From: Oleomonas cavernae
Lineage (GTDB): Bacteria; Pseudomonadota; Alphaproteobacteria; Zavarziniales; Zavarziniaceae
Direction: 5' to 3'
DNA: 64,000 nt
Assembly (NCBI RefSeq): GCF_003590945.1
Contig: NZ_QYUK01000011.1
Coordinates: forward strand, 2,756,001 to 2,820,000
Shown: positions 37,733-47,473 of the stretch, piece after piece
How positions within the stretch are numbered: position 1 is the stretch's first letter
How the letters are laid out: every line of letters begins with the position of its first letter
Translations under genes and position numbers: made by a program
The notes under the pieces: model-generated
The model's input: only the letters and a program-made list of their open reading frames with translations
Databases searched by the model: none
What the model was told of the DNA's origin: nothing

Positions 37733-40256
37733 GTGAGAAATCTGGCGCTGGCCTTCACCTTTGCAAGGCGGGAGCTGCGTTCGGGCCTCAAGGGTTTCCG
37801 CATCTTCCTGGCCTGCCTGACCCTGGGCGTCGCGGCCATTGCCGGCATCGGCAACCTGGGCGAGGCGGTCAATGCGGGCCTGGCCGAGAACGGCCAGTCG
37901 CTGCTGGGCGGCGATGTCGAGGTGCGGCTGGTCCAGCGCGAGGCGACGGCCGAACAGCTCGCCTATCTGAACAAGCAGGGTGAGCTTTCCACGGTACGCC
38001 AGATGCGCGCCATGGCCCGCCTGGAGGGCGGGGCCGAGGGGCGCACCCTGGTGGAACTCAAGGCGGTCGACGGTGCCTACCCGCTGGTGGGCACCGTCGA
38101 GACCTCCCCGGCCATGGCACCGCCGGCGATCTTCGCGGCCGCCGACGGCGTGCCGGGCGCCGCGGTCGACGAAATCCTGCTGGCCCGCATCGGGGCCAGG
38201 CTGGGCGACCGGGTGAGGATCGGCGACGCCAGCTTCACCATCCGCACCATCATCACGGCCGAGCCGGACAAGGGTTCGGATGCCTTCGCCCTGGGCCCCG
38301 GGTGATGATCGCCCTGGCCGACCTGCCGGCCACCGGCCTGTTGCAGCCGGGCGCCCAGGTCAACACCGCCTACCGGCTGATCCTGAATCAGGGGATGCTG
38401 CCCCGCGCCTTCATCCGCGCAACCGAGAGGGCCTTCCCCGACGCCGGCTGGCGCGTCCGCCACCGCGACAACGCGGCAACGGGCATCCGCCAGTTCGTCG
38501 ACCGCCTGGGCCAGTTCCTGACCCTGGTCGGCCTGACCGCGCTGGTCGTCGGCGGCGTCGGCGTGGGCAGCGCCGTGCGCGCCCACATGGCGACCAAGAC
38601 CCGCACCATCGCCATCCTCAAATCCATGGGCGCCCCCGCCGGCCTGGTCTTCGCCACCTTCCTGATTCAGGTGCTGTTGTTGGCGGCCTTGGGCGTCGTG
38701 ATGGGCCTGGTCATCGGCACCGGCCTGCCGTTCCTGCTGGCCGACGTGCTGGGCGACCAACTGCCCCTGCCCGCCAGCATCTCGATCTATCCCACGCCGC
38801 TGCTGTCGGCCGCCGCCTTCGGCCTGGTCACGGCCCTGGTCTTTGCCCTGTGGCCGCTGGCGCGGGCGCGCGAAGTACCCGCCGCCCATCTGTTCCGCGA
38901 CCTGGTGGCGCCCGACCGGATCTGGCCGCGGCCGACCTATATCGTGGCCCTGGCCGTGCTGGTCGCCTTGCTGGTGGCCCTGGCCCTGTTCACGGCCAAC
39001 GAGATTTCGTTCGGCCTCTATTTCGTCCTGGGCACCCTGGCCGTGTTCGGCGTGATGCGCGGTGCCGGCATCCTGGTCGCCTGGATCGCCGCCGCCCTGC
39101 CCCGGCCTCGACGCCCCGGTCCACGCCTGGCGCTGGGCAATCTGCATCGCCCGGGGGCCGCCACCGGCAGCGTGGTGCTGTCGCTGGGCTTAGGGTTGAC
39201 CCTGCTGGTCGCCATCGCCCTGGTCGAGCGCAACCTGGAAGCCCAGATCACCCAGCGCCTGCCCGACGAGGCGCCGGCGTTCTTCTTCGTCGACATCCAG
39301 CCCGACCAACTGGCGCAATTCACCAGCCTGATCCAGGCCGTGCCCGGCAGCGCCGACCTGCGCACCGTGCCTTCCATGCGCGGACGCATCGCCCGAATCA
39401 AAGGCGTGGCGGCCGACGAGTACCCGGTGAAACCGGAAGGCCGCTGGGCGTTGCGGGGCGACCGCGGTGTGACCTATTCGGCAACCGCGCCCGAAGGCAG
39501 CACCATCGTCGCCGGCGAATGGTGGCCGGCCGACTATAAGGGGCCGCCCCTGCTGTCCTTCGATACCGAACTGGCCAATGCCATGGGCCTGGTGGTCGGC
39601 GACAAGATCACCGTCAACCTGCTGGGCCGCGACATCGAGGCGACCATCGCCAATCTGCGCCGCATCGAATGGACCAGCCTCAGCATCAATTTCGCCATGG
39701 TCTTTGCGCCGGGCACGCTGGAAGGGGCGCCGCACAGTTACCTGGCGACCGTCCGGGCGACGCCGGCGGCCGAACCGATCGTCTTCAAGGCGGTCACAGA
39801 CCGCTTTGCCAATATCTCGGTGATCCGCATGAAGGAGGCACTGGAGACCATCGACGGCATGTTGCGGCAATTGGGCCTGGCGATCGAGGCGACCGCGTCG
39901 GTGACGCTGGTCGCCGGCCTGCTGGTGCTGGCCGGCGCCCTGGCCGCGGGCCACCGCCAGCGCCTCTACGATGCCGTGATCCTGAAGACCCTGGGGCCTC
40001 GCGGGGCCAGGTACTTGGCGCCTTCGCCCTGGAATATGCGGCCCTGGGCCTCGCCACCGGCCTGGTCGCCCTGGGGGCCGGGACGGGTGCCGCCTACGGT
40101 GTGGTGACCGGCATCATGAAGGCCGAGTGGTATTTCGACATCACCACGGCGCTGGTCGCGGCCGCGGCCGGCATCGTCCTGACCGTGGGCCTGGGCCTGG
40201 CCGGCACCTGGGGCGCCCTGGCCGAGCGGCCGGCGCCGATGCTGCGCCGAATCTGA
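37733..40256 (+). pseudogene. ybbP: FtsX-like ABC permease, YbbP type, twice frameshifted as sequenced
   Basis: The intact form would be 841 residues with four amino-terminal-plus-core and later membrane segments: RIFLACLTLGVAAIAGIGNL at the start, LTALVVGGVGVGSAVRAHMATKTR (FtsX core, split), and a second FtsX domain with VTLVAGLLVLAGALAAGHRQ. Breaks are at the GGG run 38300-38302 and the GGGG run 39993-39996; one base at each restores GPGVMIAL and KTLGASRGQVLGAFALEYA. With YbbA and TesA it should form an inner-membrane extraction complex. Conservation through both breaks argues against true loss. Confidence 0.88.
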
Positions 40257-40337
40257 TAGGCCGACAGCCGGATTTGCTTGAATCGGGCCGGCCCGGTCCC
40301 GATATCTAACGGGAATCGCGCGACCAAGGGGAGTACC

Positions 40338-41090
40338 ATGGCCGACCTCAATCGTTATCCCTACGGCACCGCCGCTGCCGGCAGCCAGACCGCCGCCGCC
40401 AGCTATGATGCCGGCCTGCGCAGCTATATGCTGCGCGTTTATCAATTCATGATGGTGGCCACCGGCCTGTCGGGCGTCACCGCGTGGCTGGTTGCCAACA
40501 CCGGCCTGCGCGAGGTGTTCTTCGCCTACAACCCGGCGGTGGGCGCCTGGGGCGCCACCGGCCTGGGCCTGATCGCGATGTTCGCGCCGATCGGCCTGGT
40601 GCTGCTGTTCTCGTTCCGCCTGAGCAAGATGAGCGCCTCGTCCGCCCAGGGGGTCTTCTGGGCCTATGCGGCGCTGACCGGCATTTCGATCGCCTCGATC
40701 CTGCTGAACTTCACGGGCGAAAGCGTCGCCCGGGTGTTCTTCATCGCCGCCGCCATGTTCGGCGGCATGAGCGTGTGGGGCTATACCACCAAGCGCAGCC
40801 TGACCGGCATGGGCTCGTTCCTGTTCATGGGCCTGATCGGCATCCTGGTCGCCTCGCTCGTGAACATCTTCCTAGGGTCGGCCATGGTCCACTGGGTCAT
40901 CTCGGTGATCGGCGTGATCGTGTTCGCCGGCTTCACCGCCTACGACACCCAGCAGATCAAGGAGATGTACGCGGCCGACGATTCGGGCGAAGTCTCGACC
41001 AAGAAGGCCGTGTTCGGCGCCCTGCGCCTGTACCTGGACTTCATCAACCTGTTCATCATGCTGATCCAATTGTTCGGCCAGCGCGAATAG
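40338..41090 (+). CDS. Bax inhibitor-1/YccA-family membrane protein
   Basis: The 250-residue protein has seven predicted membrane helices, starting after SYMLRVYQFMMVATGLSGVT and ending LDFINLFIMLIQLFGQRE. The conserved acidic pair FTAYDTQQIKEMY near residue 205 and LRLYLDFINLF at the end are the BI-1 family pH-sensing region. Bacterial members act as calcium leak channels or as FtsH-associated proteins. ATG 40338 follows AAGGGGAG. A strong terminator follows at 41119. Confidence 0.92.
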   Translation: MADLNRYPYGTAAAGSQTAAASYDAGLRSYMLRVYQFMMVATGLSGVTAWLVANTGLREVFFAYNPAVGAWGATGLGLIAMFAPIGLVLLFSFRLSKMSASSAQGVFWAYAALTGISIASILLNFTGESVARVFFIAAAMFGGMSVWGYTTKRSLTGMGSFLFMGLIGILVASLVNIFLGSAMVHWVISVIGVIVFAGFTAYDTQQIKEMYAADDSGEVSTKKAVFGALRLYLDFINLFIMLIQLFGQRE

Positions 41091-41118
41091 CAGCCACCCC
41101 ATTTCCGGCGATACGACG

Positions 41119-41150
41119 CCCGGCGGTACCAACCGCCGGGTGTTTTCGTT
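41119..41150 (+). terminator. rho-independent terminator after the BI-1 gene
   Basis: An eight-base stem CCCGGCGG / CCGCCGGG with a six-base loop (TACCAA) is followed by TGTTTTCGTTT. It lies 29 bp downstream of the BI-1 gene stop. Confidence 0.85.
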
Positions 41151-41236
41151 TGGGCGCTGCCACAAATTTGCCCAGGTAGCGCTTTGTAAATGTAGCCTGA
41201 CTGAGTCTGGGGCCGGATGCAGAGGGTGGGGGAATC

Positions 41237-42724
41237 ATGAAGGTCGTCGTCGCCATGATGAAGCACGAGACCAACACTTTTTCGCCGCTCGCCACCGATC
41301 TTGCGCGTTTCGAGGCCTGGGGCCTCCATCGCGGCCCCGCGGTGATCGACGCCTATGCCACCACGGCCATGCCGATCGGCGCCTATATCCGCCTGTGCCA
41401 GGCGCGCGGGGCCGAGATCGTCTCGCCCGTGGCGGCCGAGGCGATGCCCGGCGGCATCGTCACCCGCGAAGCCTATGAGACCCTCGCGGGCCTGATCGTC
41501 GACGCGGTCGCGGCAGGCTGCGACGCCGTCCTGCTCGACCTGCATGGCGCCATGGTCGCCGAGCACGAGGCCGACGGCGAAGGCGAATTGCTGCGCCGGC
41601 TGCGCGAAGTGGCGCCCGACGTGCCGATCGCCGCCACCTGCGACCTGCACTGCAACCTGACCCAGATCATGATCGAGAACTGCGATGCCCTGATCGGTTA
41701 CAAGACCTATCCCCATGTCGACATGGCGCAGGTCGGCGACCAGGTCGCCCGCATCCTGTTCGACAAGATCGACGGCAAGACCTGGCCGGTGATGAACTGG
41801 ACCTCGGTCCCGCTGCTGGCCCAGACCCTGGCCATGGGCACCGACGACGAGCCGATGAAGGGCCTGATCGCCCGCGCCCGCGCCATGGAGGCGGAAGGCC
41901 TGCTGGCCGCCACCGTGTTCGGCGGCTTCCCCATGGCCGACGTCCCCCATGCCGGCCTGTCGACGGTGACGATCGCCAACCGCAACCCCGCCGAGGCCGC
42001 CGCCGCCAGCGAGGAACTGGCCGCCATGGCCTGGGCCCGGCGCGACGATTTCCTCTACCGCCACGTGCCGATCGCCGATGCCCTCGACCATGCCCTGGCG
42101 GCCGGGGCGCAGGGCGGGCCGGTGATCCTGCTCGACCATGCTGACAATTGCGGCTCGGGCGGGACGCAGGACGTCATGGGCGTGATCGGCGCGGTGATCG
42201 ACCGGGGCCTGACGGATGTCGCCGTGGGCGCGGTGTGGGACCCTGTCGCGGTCAAGGAAATGGCCGCGGCCGGGGTCGACGCCACGGTGACCCTGGCCCT
42301 GGGCGGGCGCACGCCCATGCCCTCGGTCGGCCTGGGCGGCGAGCCGCTGATCCTGACCGGCAAGGTGAAAGCCCTGACCGACGGCCGCTTCGTGGTGCGC
42401 GGGCCGATGTATACCGGCGTCACCGTCGACATGGGCCCGACCGCCGTGTTCAGCGTGGGCGACGGCCGGGTGGAGATCGTCGTCACCTCCCACCATCACG
42501 AGCCGTGGGACCTGGGGGTGTTCACCAGCGTCGGCATCGTGCCGGAGGCCAAGCGCTTCCTGCTGCTCAAGTCCCGCATCCACTACCGCGCCGGTTTCGC
42601 CGGCCTCGCTCGCGCGACCATCACCCTCGATGGTTACGGCGTCACCACCTCGGACAATACCCAGCTCAGCTACATGGACCTGCGCCGCCCGATCTTCCCG
42701 CTCGACCGCGTCAACACGCCGTAA
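41237..42724 (+). CDS. M81-family metallopeptidase (MlrC-like)
   Basis: The 495-residue protein matches the M81/MlrC family in length and layout. It begins VVVAMMKHETNTFSPLATDL, contains the metal-ligand segments LDLHGAMVAEHEADGEGE and AATCDLHCNLT, then an MlrC C-terminal domain with DHADNCGSGGTQDVMG. MlrC degrades linearised microcystin in Sphingomonas, but most relatives have unknown amide or peptide substrates and no microcystin gene set is present here. It is preceded by a terminator and followed by a palindromic repeat, so it is monocistronic. Confidence 0.88.
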   Translation: MKVVVAMMKHETNTFSPLATDLARFEAWGLHRGPAVIDAYATTAMPIGAYIRLCQARGAEIVSPVAAEAMPGGIVTREAYETLAGLIVDAVAAGCDAVLLDLHGAMVAEHEADGEGELLRRLREVAPDVPIAATCDLHCNLTQIMIENCDALIGYKTYPHVDMAQVGDQVARILFDKIDGKTWPVMNWTSVPLLAQTLAMGTDDEPMKGLIARARAMEAEGLLAATVFGGFPMADVPHAGLSTVTIANRNPAEAAAASEELAAMAWARRDDFLYRHVPIADALDHALAAGAQGGPVILLDHADNCGSGGTQDVMGVIGAVIDRGLTDVAVGAVWDPVAVKEMAAAGVDATVTLALGGRTPMPSVGLGGEPLILTGKVKALTDGRFVVRGPMYTGVTVDMGPTAVFSVGDGRVEIVVTSHHHEPWDLGVFTSVGIVPEAKRFLLLKSRIHYRAGFAGLARATITLDGYGVTTSDNTQLSYMDLRRPIFPLDRVNTP

Positions 42725-42741
42725 GGTCCCGGTGTGACATC

Positions 42742-42855
42742 GTGCGTCCTTCGAGACGCCACCTTTGGTGGCTCCTCAGGATGAGGCGAATCTTTTTGCC
42801 ACAAAGATTTTCCTCATCCCGAGGAGGGTGCGAAGCGCCCGTCTCGAAGGACGCA
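42742..42855 (+). repeat. dispersed palindromic repeat, copy D
   Basis: A 114-bp copy of the family first noted at 16948. It lies between the ends of two convergent genes, the M81 peptidase (stop 42724) and the TetR regulator (stop 42862), a typical place for a bidirectional terminator. Confidence 0.9.
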
Positions 42856-42861
42856 GGCTGC

Positions 42862-43494
42862 CTATGCAACGCGTATAGCCAAGCCGACCAAAATGATCTC
42901 CAAGCCCGCCTCGAATTCCTGATCGATATCCTCCGCCTGCGCGACCGCGGCGATTTCGATCAGCCGGGGGTATTGCGCGGGGGACAGGCTGCGGAAGCGC
43001 TCGATCGTGGCGGCGGCCTCGTCGCCCGCACGCGGCCGGGCAAGCTGGGCCTGCGCCAGGCCTAGGATGAAACCCATCACGATCCGGAAGGCCGCGAGCA
43101 GGGCGAGGCCGGACCGGCCGCTGGCCGCCAGCGCGCGCAACAGCGCTTCCGCCCCCTCGACCGTCGCCTCGTGCAGGCTGCGCCGGGACAGGATCAGGGG
43201 GATGACATCGGGATGGGCCCTGATCGCCTGCCAGAAGCCGCGCGCGATCAGGCGGACATCCTGCTGCCAGTCCTCCCCCGCGACCGCCGGCCAGCGCGCC
43301 TGGGCCAGCACCGCCTCGACCACCAGGGCATCGAGTTCGTCGCGGTCGCGCAGGTAGTTGTAGATCGTCATCGCCCCGGTCCCCAGGGCCGCCGCCAGGC
43401 TGCGCATCGACAGTGCCGCGAGGCCCTGCGCATCGACGATCGCCAGCGCCGCCCCCTGGAGCTGCTCGCGATTGAATTTGGCCCTTGGCGGCAT
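42862..43494 (-). CDS. TetR-family regulator
   Basis: The 210-residue protein has a TetR-type DNA-binding domain: REQLQGAALAIVDAQGLAAL, then MRSLAAALGTGAMTIYNYLR. Its C-terminal half resembles the TetR_C domain of tetracycline-type repressors (GWALIA-like helices are not visible; instead a divergent DVRLIARGFWQAIRAHPDVI). It diverges from an alpha/beta hydrolase gene and the gap holds a palindrome with a second, weaker copy, so control of that gene is probable. Confidence 0.88.
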   Translation of the reverse strand: MPPRAKFNREQLQGAALAIVDAQGLAALSMRSLAAALGTGAMTIYNYLRDRDELDALVVEAVLAQARWPAVAGEDWQQDVRLIARGFWQAIRAHPDVIPLILSRRSLHEATVEGAEALLRALAASGRSGLALLAAFRIVMGFILGLAQAQLARPRAGDEAAATIERFRSLSPAQYPRLIEIAAVAQAEDIDQEFEAGLEIILVGLAIRVA

Positions 43495-43510
43495 GATTGC
43501 TCCATTGACT

Positions 43511-43558
43511 ACGTACAGTGTACGTGTTTGAGTATCGCTGTATTGCGTACATCGTACT
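43511..43558. promoter_or_regulatory. paired TetR operators
   Basis: The palindrome ACGTACAGTGTACGT at 43511-43525 has seven-base arms around one base. A related GCGTACATCGTACT at about 43545-43558 lies two to three helical turns away. Both sit between the divergent TetR and hydrolase starts, which is the expected location for cooperative repressor binding. Confidence 0.68.
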
Positions 43559-43573
43559 CAATGGAGCCTCGCC

Positions 43574-44491
43574 ATGACAACACGCACGAATTTTCCTTCC
43601 GGTGCCGATCAATGCGCCGCCTGGCTGACCCTGCCACAGGGCGAAGGCCCCCATCCCGTGGTGCTGCTGGTCCACGGCGGCGGGGCGACCCATGACATGG
43701 CCCTGGGCCAGTACGAACGCTGGTTTTCGGCCGCAGGGCTGGCGGTGGTGGCCTTCGATTTCCGCCACCTGGGCGAATCGGGCGGGGAGCCGCGGCAACT
43801 GATGAACCTGCGCCGCTACCTCGAAGACATCGAGGCTGCCCTGGCCTTCATCCGCACCCGGCCGGAACTGGACGCCCGCCGCATCGCCCTGTGGGGCACC
43901 TCGTTCGGGGCAAGCCATGTGGTGGCGACGGCGGCCCGGCGCCGCGATATCGCCGCCGCCGTGGTGCAGTGCCCGATCCTCCAGGGCCGCGCCCCGGCGC
44001 TGAGCGCCGGCCTGGGGCCGCTGCTGCGGATGACCGGGCCGATCCTGTCGGACCTGCTGCGCGCCGCCCTTGGCCTGGGCCGGCGCTATGTCCAGCTTGT
44101 CGGGCGGCCGGGCGACCTGGCCTTCGTCACCGCTGCCGGCGCCCTGGAAGGCTGGCATTCGGTGATGCCGGCAGGCTACCGTTTCGACAACCGGGTGCCG
44201 GCGGCCTCGGGCCTCGGCCTGTTGTTCTACGATGCCGCCGCCATGGCCCGGCGCGTGACCTGCCCCCTGCTGGTCTGCGTCAGCGACCAGGAGGAACTCA
44301 TGGATCCGGCCATCGCGGCCCGGGTGGCGCGCGCGGCCCCGCGCGGCATCGCCCGCCACTACCCGGCCGGCCACTTCAGCGTCTATCACCCGCCGCTGGT
44401 CGAGCGCATCGTCAAGGACCAGATCGAGTTCCTGACCGAACACCTCCGCCCCGGACACAAACGGTTACACGGCGTTCACGAATCGTCGTGA
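43574..44491 (+). CDS. cytosolic alpha/beta hydrolase
   Basis: The 305-residue protein has an alpha/beta hydrolase fold: LLVHGGGATHDMAL forms the oxyanion hole, ALWGTSFGASHVVATA holds the nucleophile in GTSFG, VSDQEELMDP the acid, and YPAGHFSVYHP the His. There is no signal peptide. The pattern resembles the dienelactone-hydrolase-like/Frsa-like group; substrate unknown. It is divergent from and probably controlled by the TetR gene. Confidence 0.82.
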   Translation: MTTRTNFPSGADQCAAWLTLPQGEGPHPVVLLVHGGGATHDMALGQYERWFSAAGLAVVAFDFRHLGESGGEPRQLMNLRRYLEDIEAALAFIRTRPELDARRIALWGTSFGASHVVATAARRRDIAAAVVQCPILQGRAPALSAGLGPLLRMTGPILSDLLRAALGLGRRYVQLVGRPGDLAFVTAAGALEGWHSVMPAGYRFDNRVPAASGLGLLFYDAAAMARRVTCPLLVCVSDQEELMDPAIAARVARAAPRGIARHYPAGHFSVYHPPLVERIVKDQIEFLTEHLRPGHKRLHGVHESS

Positions 44492-44565
44492 AACGTTGCA
44501 CGGCGGCAAAACCCGGTGGGCGCCGCCGTGCTAGCCTCATGCCGGTGGGTGAGGAGATCCCCGGC

Positions 44566-45429
44566 ATGAAGTCTTTCGCAGCGCTTGCACTCGCCCTGGC
44601 CATCCTCGGCTTCAGCCTGCTGGCAGGCGGGCCGGCCGGTGCCGCCGCGGACCTGCCGCCGGGCAGCCGGGTCGAGCGGGATGTCGCCTATGGCCCCGAC
44701 CCGGCGCAACGCATGGATATCTACCTGCCGGCCCGGCCGCGACAGGCGCCGGTCCTGCTCATGGTCCATGGCGGGGGCTGGTTCAGGGGCGACAAGGCCA
44801 TGGGCAACGTCGTGGCCAACAAGGTCGCCCGCTGGCTGCCCCAGGGCATCATCGTCATCTCGGTCAACAATCGCCTGGTGCCGGAGGCCGACCCGGTCGA
44901 GCAGGCCGATGACATCGCCCTGGCGCTGGCCTTTGCCCAAGCCCGGGCGCCGTCATGGGGCGGCGACCCGGCGCGCTTTGTCCTGATGGGGCATTCCGCG
45001 GGGGCCCATCTGGTGGCCCTGCTGGCGGCCGATCCGGCCATCGCCGCGCGCCGGGGCGCCCGGCCGTGGCTGGGCACCATCCCGCTCGACAGTGCCGCCT
45101 ACGATGTGGCGCGGATCATGAACGCGCGCCACTTCAAGCTCTATGACCGGGCCTTCGGCGACGATCCCGCGTTCTGGCAGCAGGCGTCGCCATTTCACCG
45201 CCTCGCCGGCCGGCCGGCGCCCCTGCTGCTGGTCTGCTCGAGCCGCCGCGCCGTCTCCTGCGCGCAGGCGCGCGGCTTCGCCGAGAAGGTAACCTCGATG
45301 GGTGCCCGCGCGACCGTCCTGCCGGTCGACCTGTCTCACGGCGCGATCAACCAGGAACTCGGCCTCCCGGGAGATTATACCGACGCGGTCGAGGCCTTCA
45401 TGCGCTCCCTAGGGATATTGCCCCGATAG
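44566..45429 (+). CDS. exported alpha/beta hydrolase (esterase)
   Basis: The 287-residue protein has a signal peptide ending GPAGAAADL, then an HGGGW oxyanion motif in LMVHGGGWFRGDKAMG and the nucleophile in VLMGHSAGAHLVALL; the late LSHGAINQELG provides the His. This pattern fits the hormone-sensitive-lipase/kynurenine formamidase-like BD-FAE group acting outside the membrane. GAGGAG precedes ATG 44566; an upstream ATG at 44539 is less likely. The 254 bp downstream contain only REP-like hairpins. Confidence 0.83.
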   Translation: MKSFAALALALAILGFSLLAGGPAGAAADLPPGSRVERDVAYGPDPAQRMDIYLPARPRQAPVLLMVHGGGWFRGDKAMGNVVANKVARWLPQGIIVISVNNRLVPEADPVEQADDIALALAFAQARAPSWGGDPARFVLMGHSAGAHLVALLAADPAIAARRGARPWLGTIPLDSAAYDVARIMNARHFKLYDRAFGDDPAFWQQASPFHRLAGRPAPLLLVCSSRRAVSCAQARGFAEKVTSMGARATVLPVDLSHGAINQELGLPGDYTDAVEAFMRSLGILPR

Positions 45430-45454
45430 GCCGCTGCCGTCGGCAACTCGCCCG

Positions 45455-45675
45455 TCGTCACAATGGATCCTGGCCTCCGCCGGGATGACGATCGAGAGTC
45501 GAAGCGAATTACCGCCGCAATGACATTGCTGTGATTACACTGCGCACCCCCCGGCGCGTCATTCCGGCGGAGGCCGGAATCCATCGGCACGGCACGCGGA
45601 ACGGGACAAGCCTCACTCGATCGCCGTCCCAGCCCTTACACGACGATGGATCCCGGCCTTCGCCGGGATGATGGC
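45455..45675. repeat. cluster of three REP-like hairpins
   Basis: Three units built on ATGGATCCTGGCC...GCCGGGATGAC, GTCATTCCGGCGGAGGCCGG and ATGGATCCCGGCC...GCCGGGATGAT lie between the convergent hydrolase and MocR genes. Individual stems are about 10-12 bp. They could block transcription read-through or form a mobile REP array. No gene was recognised in this gap. Confidence 0.75.
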
Positions 45676-45683
45676 CGAAAAAA

Positions 45684-47149
45684 TCAGATCAGCGCCGGCT
45701 CGACCGGGCAGAAGCGCAGGACCTGGGCCAGGCGGTTCAGGCCGTCGGTCAGTTCGGCGGTATCGGCCGCGGCCGAGAGGCTGACGCGCACCGCCTCGGG
45801 CGCCGCACCGCGGCCGACCTGGAAGGCCGAGGCGGGCGCGACATGAACGCCTTCGTTGCGGGCGGCGTCGGCCACGTCATTGGCGCGGCGGCCATCCTCG
45901 ACGGGGAGCCAGACGTGGAAAGAGCGGTTCCTGGCACCGCCGGTGGAAGGCAGGCCCAGGATCCGCTCCGCGATTTCGTTGCGCGTTGCGATTTCGCCCA
46001 GTTGCCACCTTGTGAGGCGCTGGGCGGTGCCGTCGTTGATCCAGCGGCCGACGATTTCGGCCATCAGCGGCGGCGCCATCAAGGTGGTGGCGCGCATGGT
46101 CTCGGTCGCGGCCGCCACCAGGCGCTGGGGCAGGCCCATGAAACCCACCCGCAGGCCGGGCATCAGGGCTTTCGAGACCGAGGTCACGAAGATCGTGCGT
46201 TCGGGCGCCAGCATGGCGATCGGCGTCTTGCCGGCAGCCAGGAAGCCGTGGACGTCATCCTCGATCAGGATCGCATCGTAACGCTCGGCGACCGCGGCGA
46301 TGGCGCGGCGGCGTTCCTCGCTCATCACGGCGGTGGTCGGGTTCTGGATGGTCGGCGTCAGGTAGACGAAGCGGCGGCCGCCGCCGCGGCAGGCGGCTTC
46401 CAGCGCGTCGGGCCGCATGCCCTCGTCGTCGATCGCCACCGGTTCGAGCGTCAGGCCCAAGCGGCGCGCCAGCGAGGTGAGGCCGGGATAGGCCAGCGCC
46501 TCGGTCAGCAGCACGTCGCCGGGGCGGGCCACGGTCATCAGGGCCACCGTCTGGGCATTCTGGCAGCCGGCGGTGACGATCACCCGGTCGGGCGTGGTCT
46601 CGAGCCCCGCCAGGCGCAGCCATTGCGCGCCGGCGGCCCGGTGGGCCGGCGAACCGGCCGGGAACTGATAGCCCATGGTGGTGCTGAGAATGTCGCCGCG
46701 CACGGCGATCTCGGTCAGGGCGGTTTGGAGCGCTTCCACCTGCGGCCCCATGGCCGGGCGGTTGACCGACAGGTTGATGACATTGCTGCCCGGCGCCGGG
46801 CGATCGTGATCGATGCCGGTGAGCCCGCCCGAGCCCAGCCCCGGCTTCACCTCGGGCCCGCGCACGAAGGTGCCGCGCCCGACCGTGCCGTCGACCAGGC
46901 CCCGGCGGGTCGCCTCGGCATAGGCGCGGGTGATGGTGCCGATGGTGCAGCCGACCCGGATCGCCAGGTCGCGATGGGTGGGCAGCCTGGTGCCGGGCGC
47001 CATCGTCCCCTGTGCGATCGCCGCGGCGAGCGAATCCGCAATCGCCAGATAGAGCGGCCCCTCGTGATTGCCGAGATTGGGGTCCAGCTTTCCGCCTCGC
47101 GGCGGGCGGGCTGTGTCAGACGGGCAACGGCGGATGCGGTCATTGTCAT
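45684..47149 (-). CDS. MocR/PdxR-type regulator (GntR HTH plus aminotransferase domain), N-terminal frameshift as sequenced
   Basis: Restored, the protein is 488 residues: a GntR-type winged helix (LYLAIADSLAAAIAQG, then RLPTHRDLAIRVGCTIGTIT and GLVDGTVGRGTFVRG) fused to a fold-type I aminotransferase domain. The PLP lysine lies in TSVSKALMPGLRVGF, with TPTIQNPTTAVMSEERR before it. The frame breaks near 47089-47093, where one added base links the MTMTASAVARLTQPARREA start to LDPNLGNHEGPLYLAIADSL. Even without it, ATG 47003 gives an almost complete protein lacking helix 1. It diverges from a DUF1127-phzF pair and probably controls it. Confidence 0.85.
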
Positions 47150-47152
47150 GAG

Positions 47153-47170
47153 GACAATAATATTGTTGTC
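47153..47170. promoter_or_regulatory. operator-like inverted repeat for the MocR regulator
   Basis: GACAATAATATTGTTGTC contains ACAATA and TATTGT as perfect arms around one base (47154-47166). Further TTGTC/GACAA elements follow at 47178-47200, giving the mixed direct and inverted repeats typical of MocR/PdxR operators. The region lies between the divergent regulator and DUF1127 genes. Confidence 0.6.
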
Positions 47171-47221
47171 ACCATTGCCTTGTCAAGATATAGAGACAAT
47201 GCGTACTTGAGGAGGCGCGCC

Positions 47222-47452
47222 ATGACCGATTGCATCGAGACAAATTCCCCCGTCCTGTCCAAGGCCCCGACCACCGGCCGTACGACCGTGTGGATGCTCG
47301 TCAATCGCGCCGTCACCGTGGCGCTGGAATGGCAGCGCCGCAAACACGAGCGTCGCCACCTTGCGGAATTGGACGAGTATCTGTTGCGCGACATGGGCCT
47401 GTCCCGGGCCGATGTCGCTCACGAGACCGCCAAGCCGTTCTGGAAGCCCTGA
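47222..47452 (+). CDS. DUF1127 small protein
   Basis: This 76-residue protein has a short N-terminal tail, then a DUF1127/YjiS-like helix pair with ALEWQRRKHERRHLAELDEY and LLRDMGLSRADV. The family has small arginine-rich members that interact with RNA or proteins and affect phosphate and carbon metabolism in alphaproteobacteria. GGAGG precedes ATG 47222. It lies 21 bp before phzF, so both probably form one MocR-controlled transcript. Confidence 0.88.
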   Translation: MTDCIETNSPVLSKAPTTGRTTVWMLVNRAVTVALEWQRRKHERRHLAELDEYLLRDMGLSRADVAHETAKPFWKP

Positions 47453-47473
47453 TCCCACGCGAGTACAAACCCC

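Noticed and set aside
41237-42724. Microcystin degradation cluster
   Set aside because: The M81 protein is MlrC-like, but mlrA, mlrB and mlrD homologues are absent from the window.
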